Positions 38,034 through 49,567 of a stretch of 64,000 nt of DNA are shown piece by piece (position 1 is the stretch's first letter; each line of letters opens with the position of its first letter). A model generated the notes under the pieces. That model was not told the DNA's origin and ran no database searches. It worked only from the letters and a program-made list of their open reading frames with translations. Position numbers and translations under genes: made by a program. Source of the DNA: Marinilabiliales bacterium (lineage in GTDB: Bacteria; Bacteroidota; Bacteroidia; Bacteroidales; ML635J-15); NCBI GenBank assembly GCA_002869385.1, contig PKTB01000023.1, positions 62,001 through 126,000 of the forward strand. Direction: 5' to 3'.

Positions 38034-41000
38034 ATGAAAAGAGCTATTTTTAGAGTCCTTGTAATAGGACTCGTTTCTACTTTATTCAGTGTAAATTCTT
38101 TTAGTCAGTGTTATTCCATTTCTGGTGCAGAAGATCCAACTTATGACGGAACTTATATGTATATGGGTTTTGATAATATGTTTGGGTATACTGTATATGA
38201 AAATTCAATGGGGCGAGTTTTACAGCAGGATGGATGTTGGTGGTTTTTAGGTGATGACCCCGGTGATTTCTGGCCTCCAACATTCATGAATACTGGTCAA
38301 TGTACAGGTGATCCGATTCCACCAAGTGGCGGATGGGATAATTTTATATCAGGAATGCCTAGTCTTTTGACACTACAGGTTTGTCCCGATGTTCCTACAA
38401 TCAGTATAAGCGATAATAATGTCTGCCCAGGAGCACCAATAACCTTAACTGCAGATGGTTTATTAGACCAGGGAATTGATTGGTACTGGTATCAAGATGC
38501 ATGTGGTGCAGTACCTTTAGGTAATGGTACTTCTATTATAGTAAACCCGGTGATGCCAACAATTTATTATTGTCGCTCTGAGAACCCTGGAGTATTTGAG
38601 GGTGAATGTGTAATGGTTGAAGTATCAGTAATTATGAATGCTTCAATTTCATTAAGTATGTCACAAAATCCTAATTGTCCGGGAGCATTTGACGGTTTTA
38701 TTGAGATTAATGTTAATGATATTTGTGGAGTTCCTACATTTAACTGGACAGGTCCAAATGCTTTTACATCTTCAGATCAAAACATTTATGGTTTAGAAGC
38801 AGGGACATATGTATTAGAATATACCGATGATAATGGGTCATTTGTGGAAACATATGATCTTACAGACCCTATTGTAGATCCAATTAATATCAATCCAACT
38901 ATAGATCCGGAGTTATGCTCTACTCCACGAAGTATTACTACGGCGACATTATATTTAATGGCGTACGACGATCAAGCATTCTGTCCTGCATGGGGGGATA
39001 ATACAGATGGTACCTATCAATTTATTGTAAATGGAACCGAAGTGGTAAATTCTGCAGTTCCTCAATTTGGTAATCCTTGCGGTGACATTTATACCGACGA
39101 GATTGCCCCAGGAGATTTATCATATTTTATTGAAGGATCAAATACATTCACATTATTTATTGCACCATTTGCTACAACTGGCCTCTCACGTCTATCATGG
39201 TCATATTTAGAGATTGTTTACAGTGATGGTTCAACAGAATTTGTTGATATAGCAGTAGGAGGATACCAATCTTATCTAGATGGCAATGATTTGTGTTCTA
39301 CTCCTGAAGCTGGAAATGCTTGCGGTGGTGTAGATATCTTTAATGTTAATCATAATGTTAACTTTACTTTGGGTGGTAGCATTTTTATAGACATTATAGG
39401 TGGATTTCCACCCTACCTAATAGATTGGGATATTGATGGAACCGGTGATTTTGATGATGAACAACAAATTAGTTCTCTTACTGCTGGATTCTACAATGTT
39501 ACTGTTTTTGATAATTGTGGTAGCACTGTGAGTGGTACTTATGAAGTTACAGGAGTGACACAGCCTGAAATAAATCTTGTTGGAATAAATAACCCTAGCT
39601 GTGTTGGGTATTTTGATGGAGCTATTGAAATTGAACTAACTGTTAGTTGTGGTACAGTTATTTATAATTGGACAGGACCGGGTGGTTTTACTGCAACAAC
39701 TCAAGATATTTCCGGACTTGAAGCTGGTGAATACTTTTTAACAGTTACAGATGATAACGGCACGTTCAATACATCATTTATACTTAATGACCCTGTTTAC
39801 GACCCAATTTCATTAGATAGTGATGTGGCAAATCAAATATGTTCTACTCCTCGTTCAGTAACTGGGATTAGTCTTAATGTAATAGCCAGGAATACAAATG
39901 GAATGTATTGTGGGTCAACAGATGGTGAATTTGAATTTGATATTAATGGTTTATATTCCTTTACAGATTTTTATCCTGAAGATATATCTGGTTGTGGTAT
40001 GGCAATGACCTATGATTTGGATGCAGCATCTTTTTCGGCAATACTCGACGGTTCAAATACATTTTCATTTAACGCACAACCTTCAGGTATGAATGGACTT
40101 GATGAAGTTGGCTATGTCTTTTTGGATATAACTTTTGATAATGGAACTTCACAGACTATATATATAGCAGGAGATCCAATTGAGAATGGTCTTGATTTTT
40201 GTACTGGAGCAGCTTCATATTTTGGAGTATGCTGGGGAGGAACTTTAGTAAATACAGTAAATAATATAAATCTATCCCAGGGTGGATCTATAGATGTTAC
40301 TGTGTTTGGTGGTAACCCTCCATATACATTTGAATGGACTGATGGAGGTACTTTTACTTCAAATGATGAAGATATTTCTGATTTAGACGCAGGGCTTTAC
40401 GATGTTATTGTTACAGATGATTGCGGTACTACTTATTCTGAGTCGATTGAAGTTACAGGTGTTGATCATCCTGAAATCTCAATTAATGAACTGATTTACC
40501 CTATATGCCTTGGTGGATTTGAAGGTTCGATTGATATAGATCTTACAGTGTCTTGTGGTACTGTTTCATACTCATGGGTTGGACCTAATGGTTTTACAGA
40601 TAATACACAAGATATTTCAGCCCTTGAAGCAGGAGATTATTATTTAACAGTTAGTGATGATAATGGGGATTATACTACATTTTTATCATTATTCGATCCA
40701 TTTGTTGAACCGCTAAGTCTTGACTATGATATGAGTCCTCAGGTTTGTTTAACACCTAAGACTATTACATCAATGAATTTGGTGATGTTGGCAGTTAATT
40801 CTAATGGAATGATATGTGCACCAACAGATGGAGAATTTAGTTTCTCTATAAACGGATCTTACACCTATAATGATTTTCATCCTTTCGATGCTTCTGGTTG
40901 TGGTATAATTGCTACTTATCCGCTTGATGCTGCTGCATATACTGCAATTGTTGATGGTAGTAATGAATTTGTCTTTGAACTTATGCTAAACCCTAATGCT

Positions 41001-44000
41001 GGTATTGATTATTTAGGATGGTCTTATTTGGAAATAGAGTTTGATGATGGATCTACTCAGTTGGTAGCTCTAACTGGAAGTGCAATTGATTATGGAATGA
41101 ACTACTGTGAAGGGGCTTCGTTTTTTCCTTTAGGTGTATGTGCAGGTTTACCTTCTATTCCTATTACGACAAATATTAGTTTAATTCAGAGTGGAGCAAT
41201 TGAGATTAATATATACGACGGTTAATTACCATACACTTTTAATTGGTCTGATGGTGGTACATTTAGTTCAACAGATGAGGATATTTATGGATTAGTCGCA
41301 GGAAATTATATGTTGACAGTTACTGATAATTGTGGAGATGAGGTCTATGAAACAATTGAAGTAACTGGAGTTGAGCATCCTGAGGTTAATTTATTGACTT
41401 TGCAAGATACTTTATGTCCTGCAAGTTTTGATGGCATAATTGACCTTGAAGTTGATATGGTTTGTGGTTCAGTAATATATAGTTGGGTAGGGCCTAATGG
41501 ATTTATATCAACTAATCAGAATATAAGTGGTCTAGAAGCAGGCGAATATTTCTTATCTGTTACAGATGATAATGGCACTTTTGAAACTTCATATTCTTTA
41601 ATGGACCCAAGTCCGGATGCTTTAAGTTTAACTTACTCTACTTCGCCTGCTATATGCGATTTAAATAGGAGTGTTACTAATGTAACACTTCATATGCTTG
41701 GAATCAATGCTGGTGGTATGTATTGTTCTGGAGCTGATGGAGAATTTGAACTAACCATTAATGGGACATATACATATAATGACTTTTTCCCATATGAAGA
41801 TAATGGTTGTGGTGTTATAAATGATTTTATGTTAGATCCAGGTGCAGTAGCTGCAATAATGGATGGATTGAATACTTTTGAGATTAATTCACAACCATCT
41901 GGAATGGGAGGTGTTGAAGCATTAGGTTGGGTAGCTCTGCAAATAGATTTTGACGATAGTTCATCAGAAATAGTAATGATTAATGGAGATATATCCGAAG
42001 TTGGCTTTGATTGGTGTGCTACTGCTTCAACTCAGAACCTTGGTGTTTGTTTTGGGAATCATTATGCTAGCTCTAGTGCAGAAATAGTCTTTACTCAAGG
42101 CGGTGGAATAGATTTAATTGTTGATGGTGGTGTAATGCCAATGTCATATAACTGGTCTGATGGCGGTACATATACATCGACCGACGAAGACATTTTTGGA
42201 ATACCTGTAGGTACATATATTGTTACAGTTACTGATTACTGTGGGCAAACTGCTAGTGAATCCATAGAAATAACAGGAGTAAGTCAACCAGATGTACAAG
42301 TTGTAGAATTAATAGAACCAATGTGTCCGGGTAATTTTAATGGCTCGATTACTATCGAACCTACAATAAGCTGTGGTACAATTACTTATGAATGGGCAGG
42401 GCCAAATGGTTTTACTTCAACAGATCAAAATATAGCAGGATTAGAGGCTGGAGAGTATTTCTTATCTGTTACAGACAATAATGGAATGTTAGAAACTTCA
42501 TATTTAATTAATGATCCTGAATCTTTACCTGTTAATATATCTTACACAACAAGCCCGGCTGTATGTATGACTCCGAGATCGGTAACTGGATTATCATTAG
42601 AGGTTATGGCAGTAAATACTAATGGTATGGATTGTGTTCCTACAGACGGAGAGTTTTCACTTACAATAAATGGCGGATATACTTATACTGATTATATGCC
42701 ATTTGACCCCACTTATTGCGGTGTGATCCAATCTTTTACTCTTGATGCAGCAGCTTACTCTACAATTTTAGATGGCGAGAATAATACAATATTTAACTGC
42801 CAGCCTTCCGGAGTCTTAGGTCTTGACTATCTTGGATGGGCTGTTCTACATATTGATTATGATGATGGAACTTCTGAAGATCTAGTTGTTGCCGGAGCAT
42901 ACGAAGAAGTTGGTATGACTTTCTGCGCGGGAGCTAATTGGTATGGATATGGAGCTTGCGGTACAGTAGTACATAATGCAACTGTATATGCAAGTTTTAC
43001 TGTTGGTGGTTCAATTGATTTAACAGTAGATGATGCACAATTACCATGTACTTTTAATTTGTCAGATGGAGGGACATTTACCTCAACGGATGAAGACCTA
43101 TTTAATATTCCTCAAGGAACTTATAATGTTACTGTTACTGATGCTTGTGGAACAACTTCCGAAGAAATAATTGTTCTTGATGGTCTAAGTGGACCTGAGT
43201 TTGATTTATTGAGTTCAGAGGATCCATATTGTCCCGGAGCATTTGACGGTTCAATTGAAATAGAAATACTTGTTAACTGTGGAATTCCATCATATAATTG
43301 GGAGGGACCTAATAGTTTTACATCTACTGACAAAGATATTTATGGACTAGAGGCATGTGTTTACAACCTTACTGTTACTGATGATAATGGTGTTTCAATA
43401 GAAACATATGAACTCTTTGATCCAACACCTTTACCTTTAAATGTTTCAGCTATCGTTGTGCCGGAATTGTGTACTACTTCAAGGACAATTACCTCTGCTA
43501 CATTTCATTTAATGGGATTTGACGAGTTCTCAGAATGTCCTTTTTGGGGGACAGATACAGATGGTACTTATGAATTCAGTATAAATGGAAATACAGTTGT
43601 TTCTTCATCTGTTTCAGCAATAGGTAATTCCTGTGGAGATATTTATAGTACACCTATAGATCCATTTGATTTAGCATATATTGTGCATGGAGATAATGAA
43701 TTTAGTTTAAATATTTATCCACTTCCAAACACAGGATTAGCAAATCTTAGTTGGGCATATTTGGAAATCTCATATGATGATAATTCTACAGAATATTTTG
43801 GAATTATAGGTGGTGGATATGAAGCATATCAATCCGGTGTGGATCTTTGTAATACACCTCCAAGTGGTAATGCATGTGGAGGGCAATCATTTTTTACTGG
43901 TACTCATGAGGTTGAATTAAGCTTTTCTGGGGGTGTTGTTTTAGACATTACTGAAGGAATAGAGCCTTATATTATTGATTGGGATAATGATGGAACTGGT

Positions 44001-47000
44001 GATTTTGATGATAATCAAGTGCTATATCCAGTCGCATCAGGCACTTATAACCTTACTGTTCAGGATGCATGTGGTGACGAAGTAAATGATACATATACTA
44101 TCGACCCTGCAACAGGACCATATGTGTTTGAACCAGAAACTATTATTGAATTGCCAACATGTCCTGGAGGTGCAGATGGATCAATTGAAATTGAAGTAGT
44201 TGGATCATGTGGAGAGAATACTTTCTCATGGGAGGATGATGCAAATCCAGGTGTTGAGATAGCTACAACAGAGGACTTATTTGACATTGCAGCTGGTAAT
44301 TATACTTTGTATGCAACAAACGATAATGGTACTGAAACATACAATTTTGTAGTTGATGATCCTGTTATTGATCCGTTAGATCTTAGTATTTCAGCTTCTA
44401 TGATTGATTGTCAAGTTAGTGGAGTAAGATCTGTTAGTAGTTGTGATCTTAGATGGTTGGCAACTGATTGTTCAGGTGGTGCAGAGAATATGGCACTATA
44501 TATAAATGGTATTGAAGCTTTTAATGATTTAGTAGACCCATTGGCATTATGTGAATGTGATCCTGGTTATGAAGGAAGTTTTGTAATCAATGATCCTGTA
44601 GTTTTAGCTAGTATAATTGAAGGCAACAACGAGTTTTATTTAGATTATAATAATACTCAAGCTATAAGTTATGCAGTATTAACGTTAAATTTCGATGATG
44701 CTAGTTCGCAGGAAATTATCTTATTAAGTACCATAAATGGAAATATCGGAGATTTTGGAACCGATATTTGTTCATACAACTATTACACTTATTCAACAGC
44801 ATTGGTTGAGGAAAATGTTACTTTACATCCTGGATTTGCTGTTACAGATTTAATAGTTAATGGTGGAGTTGAGCCTTATGAATATATTTGGGATGATAAT
44901 GATAATTCTACAACTAATAACATATATATTTCTGAAGTAGGTAATTATAGCGTGACTGTAAATGATTACTGTGGTCAGACTGCAACAATTGATGTTGACG
45001 TTGTTATTGATGATTTTGATGCACCTGTTGTGCCTATACTGGCTGATATAACAGCAGACTGCTCAGTTACTGTTGTAGCACCAACAGCAAGTGACTGTGT
45101 TGGAGATGTTACAGGAACTACACTAGACCCAATCTTTTATGATACTCAAGGTACATATACCATAACATGGGAATTTGATGATGGACATGGTAATACATCA
45201 AGCACAACTCAAACTGTAATAATTGATGATTTAACTGGACCAATTCCTGATTTAGCTGTATTAGATGATGTAACTGCAGAATGTGAGGTCTCTGTTCTTG
45301 TGGAGCCAACAGCTACTGATGCATGTGGTGGAGCAGTGACAGTTACTCATGATGCTATTCTGCCAATTACTGACCAGGGAACAACCATTGTAATCTGGAC
45401 ATATGAAGATCAGTATGGCAACGAATCGACACAGATGCAAAATGTTGTAATTCAGGATGTTACTGGACCTACTCCGGATATAGCTACTCTTGATGATATT
45501 ACCGCAGAATGCGAAGTAACATCATTGGTTGAACCAACAGCAACAGATAATTGCGGTGGGTTTGTCAACGTATCAAATGATGCTACACTTCCTATTAATA
45601 CTCAGGGAACTACTGAAATTACATGGATATTTGAGGATCAGTATGGGAATTTAAGTACACAAACACAAAATGTTGTAATTGAGGATATAACACATCCTGT
45701 TGCGGATAATGCATTGCTTGATGATGTTTTAGCAGAATGTGAAGTTACATCACTTATAGCACCAACAGCAACAGATAATTGTGGTGGAATTGTTAATGTG
45801 TCAAATGATGCAGTGTTGCCTATTATTGCTCAGGGAACAACTGTTGTAACATGGACTTACGCTGATGAGAACGGAAATGAGACAATACAAACACAGAATA
45901 TTGTCATTGATGATATTACTTCACCAGTACCTGATTTGGTCGTTCTTGATGATATAACTACCGAATGCTCAGTGACAGTTTTAACACCTCCTAATGCAAC
46001 TGATAATTGTGGAGGAGAAGTATTGGTTAGTCATGACGCGACATTGCCAATTACAAGTCAGGGAACTACAGTTGTCATATGGACTTATGATGATGGTAAT
46101 GGAAATTCTGTAACTCAAGAGCAAAATGTTATAATTGAAGACATTACTAGTCCGAATCCTGACGTAGCATTTTTACCTGATTTAGTTGATAATTGCATGA
46201 TATCATCATTAACTGATCCTTCAGCGACAGATAATTGTGGTGGAACAGTTATTGTTACCCATGATGCAGATTTACCAATTTATGGTACATCAACAATAAC
46301 ATGGACTTATGATGACGGTAATGGAAATACATCAACTCAGACTCAGGAAGTGATTATCAATGACATTACTCCTCCAACACCTGATTTGTTAGTTCTTGAT
46401 GATATTACTGATGAATGTATTGTCACAGATCTTGTAGAACCTACAGCAACAGATGATTGTGGTGGAACAGTAACAGTTACTCATGATGCTACATTACCAA
46501 TTACCCTCCAGGGAACAACTCTTGTGACTTGGACTTATGCAGATGAAAATGGAAATGAAACTACACAAACACAAAATGTCGTGATCGAGGATATTTCTGC
46601 ACCTATACCTGATATTGCAGTGCTTGATGATGTGACTGCGGAATGTGAAGTGTAAGTATTAACACCTCCAACAGCAACAGATAATTGTGGAGGAGAAGTT
46701 TTAGTTAGTCATGACGCTACACTACCAATTACAAGTCAGGGAACTACTGTAGTTACATGGACTTATGATGATGGTAAAGGGAATACAGTTACTCAGGAAC
46801 AGAATGTTGTAATTGAAGACCTTACAGGACCAACTCCTGATTTGGCAATTCTTGATGATGTTTATGAGTCATGTGAAGTCATTTCTTTAATAGATCCAAC
46901 AGCTACGGATAACTGTGGCGGACCGGTTTCTGTATCCCACGACGCTAGTTTACCAATTACAAGTCAAGGAACTACAGTTGTTACTTGGACATTTGAGGAC

Positions 47001-48158
47001 GAAAATGGAAATCAGACAAATCAAGAACAAAATATTGTGATAATTGATTATGTTGCTCCAATTCCGGATATTTTTACTCTTCCAATAATTGAAGAGGATT
47101 GTCAAGTGGCTAGTCTAACTGAACCTACAGCAACAGATAATTGTGGAGGAGTAGTAACTGTCTCAAATGATATAAGCTTACCAATATATAATTCTACTAC
47201 AATAACCTGGACTTTTGAAGATGAAAATGGTAATATATCTAATCAAACTCAAGAGCTTGTGATAAATGATCTTACAGATCCAATCCCTGATAACTTAACT
47301 TTAGACCCTGTTGTTGAAAATTGTGTTGTAAATGTATTAACTGCGCCAACAGCAACAGATTTATGCTCTGGAGTAATAGAAGGAGTCCCAGACGTTGAGT
47401 TTCCAATAACTGATTTAGGGACAACTGTTATAACTTGGACATTTACTGATGGTAATGGTAATTCAGTAAGTCAAACACAAGAAGTAACAATATTATATGA
47501 ATCTTATACTACTACAGATGAGGTCTCTATTTGTGAAGGAGATGAATTTGTGTTTGGATTACAAACATTAAGCTCACCAGGAGAATACACAGAAACTTTC
47601 CAATCTGTAAATGAATGTGATTCAGTGGTAACATTAACACTAATTGTTAATGAATTACCTGTTGTTGCATTGGATGACTTTATTCCAAATGTAGTATGTC
47701 TTGAAGACGGCCCTGTTATCTTGCCAAATGGAACTCCAATTGGTGGAACATTCTCTGGAACTGGAGTAAATGAACCATATTTTGATCCAAGTATTTCTGG
47801 TGCTGGAACATTTGAGATTACATACACATTTTCTGATGGTAGTTGTTCAAATACAGCAACAACATCTATTGTAGTCGAAATTTGCTCAGATATTACAGAG
47901 GCACAAAATGGCGATGAGTTTAGATTATATCCTAATCCGGCTAAAGAATATGCAATATTTGAGGCTGAGCTTGGACATGATCAAGATGTGTTAATTAGCA
48001 TTACAGATATTACTGGTAGAGTTGTTCAAGAATATTCGCTTGAAAATGTTAGTGCGATTCATCAAGAAATAAACTTATTTGAGTATTTACCTGGAACATA
48101 CATGATTAGTGTTATGACAGATTCAGGTATAAGTAATCTTAAGCTGATAATTCAATAA
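38034..48158 (+). CDS. Giant repeat adhesin (SprB repeats, HYR-like repeats, T9SS type A) with two in-frame TAAs
   Basis: One reading frame of 3,374 residues interrupted by TAA at 41223-41225 (codon 1064) and 46653-46655 (codon 2874); no frameshift. Start at 38034 (MKRAIFRVLVIGLVST) gives a signal peptide ending SFSQC. Then an N-terminal domain (about 25-125), one Ig-like module, seven composite units of about 303 residues (SprB repeat CPGAFDGFIEI... plus a separate module, see repeats), eleven HYR-like repeats of about 75 residues (PTATDNCGGTVTVTHDATLP), and a type-A T9SS sorting domain (FRLYPNPAKEYAIFEAEL to LKLIIQ). Expected to be surface-exposed and involved in adhesion or gliding. The stops occur where sister repeats have Gln/Ser and Ser/Thr. 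Confidence 0.88.
38681..45000 (+). repeat. Seven composite protein repeats of about 905-930 bp
   Basis: The SprB-type signature C-P-G-x-F-D-G begins near 38.68, 39.59, 40.50, 41.41, 42.32, 43.22 and 44.15 kb, so the period is about 905-930 bp. Each unit contains an SprB half (ending GLEAGEYFLTVTDDNG), a module with TPRSIT, DGEFEFSING and DGSNTF landmarks, and a second short half (WSDGGTFTSTDEDI). The fourth unit carries the first in-frame TAA of the previous unit boundary. All encode protein in the same frame. Confidence 0.85.
45009..47490 (+). repeat. Eleven HYR-like repeats of about 225 bp
   Basis: Tandem units of about 75 residues with conserved ATDNCGG, LPITxQGTTVVTWTYDDGNGN and TQxQNVVIEDIT segments. 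The central five or six are the most alike. One unit contains the TAA at 46653. The cysteine pairs (AECEV...DNCGG) are conserved, so each repeat probably has one disulfide. Confidence 0.85.
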
Positions 48159-48177
48159 GTTATATATAACTACTATT

Positions 48178-48211
48178 AAAGAGGGTTGTTATTTAGCAAC
48201 CCTCTTTTTTT
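48178..48211 (+). terminator. Intrinsic terminator of the giant adhesin gene
   Basis: Stem gagggttg (48181-48188) / caaccctc (48197-48204), extended by aaa/ttt, loop ttatttag, T run to 48211. It lies 22 bp after the stop codon. Confidence 0.9.
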
Positions 48212-48270
48212 AGAAAGAAATATCATTTGATTGAATCTTAAAAATATATTACTTTGTAAAAAAATATCTT

Positions 48271-48963
48271 ATGAAACACGAAGCTTGTTTTATTTGTGGT
48301 GCAGAAATTATTTATAAGTCAGAAAGTGAACTCATGAAATGTGATATCTGTGGTCAGGAATTTGAATCAAATGCTGCGTGTGCAAATTCTCATTTTGTTT
48401 GTGATGTATGTCATCAAGCAGAAGGGGTAGAGTTTATTGAGAATGCTTGTTTGAATTCCAAAGAGAAAGACCCATTTAAACTTGCTAGCCTGATAATGAA
48501 TCACCAGTCTATAAAATTACACGGACCGGAGCATCATTTCTTAGTACCTGCAGTTATGCTTACAACCTACTACAATTTTATTGGAGATTCGGATAAGATT
48601 AAACCATCTTTAGCAAAAGCAAAGAAAAGATCTGCAAATGTATTGGGAGGATTTTGTGGTTTTTATGGTACCTGTGGTGCAGGAATGGGAAATGGTATTT
48701 TTCTTAGCATAGTTTTAAATAGTAATCCTCTTTCAGGTGATGAGTATTCCACAGTAAATATGATTACAGGTAAGACACTTATCAAAGTTGCAGAAGCTGG
48801 TGGCCCACGTTGCTGTAAAAGAAACACATTTATCGCAATGGAGACAGCAGTGGAGTTTTTAAAACAAAAATTTGATTTAGAATTACCTCTTTCTGATATA
48901 AAATGCAAATTTAGTTTTGCTATTAAGGAGTGTAAATTTACAGACTGCAATTACTATGAATAA
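48271..48963 (+). CDS. DUF5714-like cysteine-rich protein
   Basis: Protein of 230 residues that I match to the DUF5714 type. The N-terminus is a zinc-ribbon-like region with four CxxC-type pairs (CFICGAEI, CDICGQEF, CANSHFVCDVCHQ). A conserved core has GPEHHFLVPAVMLTTYYN, GGFCGFYGTCGAGMGNG and GGPRCCKRNTF, and the end KECKFTDCNYYE is Cys-rich. The cysteine and histidine pattern suggests a metal or Fe-S site. In archaea related domains are fused to methyltransferases, but no methyltransferase domain is seen here. Function unknown. Overlaps the next gene by 8 bp (ATGAATAA). Confidence 0.7.
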   Translation: MKHEACFICGAEIIYKSESELMKCDICGQEFESNAACANSHFVCDVCHQAEGVEFIENACLNSKEKDPFKLASLIMNHQSIKLHGPEHHFLVPAVMLTTYYNFIGDSDKIKPSLAKAKKRSANVLGGFCGFYGTCGAGMGNGIFLSIVLNSNPLSGDEYSTVNMITGKTLIKVAEAGGPRCCKRNTFIAMETAVEFLKQKFDLELPLSDIKCKFSFAIKECKFTDCNYYE

Positions 48964-49483
48964 ACCATTAACAGATAGAGATATTACCTTTCTAAAAGAA
49001 CAAATAAAACCGGCATACGTGTTTTCTGGATTTACAATTCTTTTTTTATTATTGTTTGATTTATTAATATTTCTTAATCAATTTGAATTTCAATTAAAGT
49101 ATCTTTATTTAATAAATATTGGACTTTTTATTTCGTCAATTTTGATTTTTTATTTGGTTTCGAATAAATATAGACAGGATATTAAGTCAAATAAAAAGAA
49201 AACTCATTCTGTTAAGCTACAGAATAAAGCTGCAGAAATAACTCAAGAGGCTGGAAGTGGGACATTGCATCAACCTATTTTGGGTGAACTGTTTCCAAAG
49301 CTTTGGGGACAGAAAATGAAAGAACTCAATGTGTATTATTTCGTGATTGATAATACTAAATATGAGGTTACAAAAGAATTATTCGAAGCAGTTGAGGTTG
49401 GCGAGTCTATTGAAATGCATTATTCATATTACAGTAATCAATTAATTTGTATTTGCTCCAATAACTATTTTAGTTATTTGTAA
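48956..49483 (+). CDS. Two-helix membrane protein of unknown function
   Basis: Unrecognised 175-residue protein from the ATG at 48956, which overlaps the DUF5714 gene stop. Residues 20-75 hold two hydrophobic helices (YVFSGFTILFLLLFDLLIFL, LYLINIGLFISSILIFYLV) and the rest is a soluble domain (about 80-175) with a short beta-rich end (YYFVIDNTKYEVTKELFEAV, IEMHYSYYSNQLICICSNN). The coupling to the DUF5714 gene suggests a shared role. Confidence 0.6.
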   Translation: MNKPLTDRDITFLKEQIKPAYVFSGFTILFLLLFDLLIFLNQFEFQLKYLYLINIGLFISSILIFYLVSNKYRQDIKSNKKKTHSVKLQNKAAEITQEAGSGTLHQPILGELFPKLWGQKMKELNVYYFVIDNTKYEVTKELFEAVEVGESIEMHYSYYSNQLICICSNNYFSYL

Positions 49484-49567
49484 TGTAAAAGAAATCAGTT
49501 TATATAAATACAAGATTCTTAAGCAACTAAAATAGTAAAGTCTTAGTCATATCATAAAATATATTTT

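Noticed and set aside
43121..45309. Opposite-strand ORFs within the adhesin gene
   Set aside because: They are shadows created by the repetitive codon pattern on the sense strand and show no signal, motif or own ribosome-binding site.
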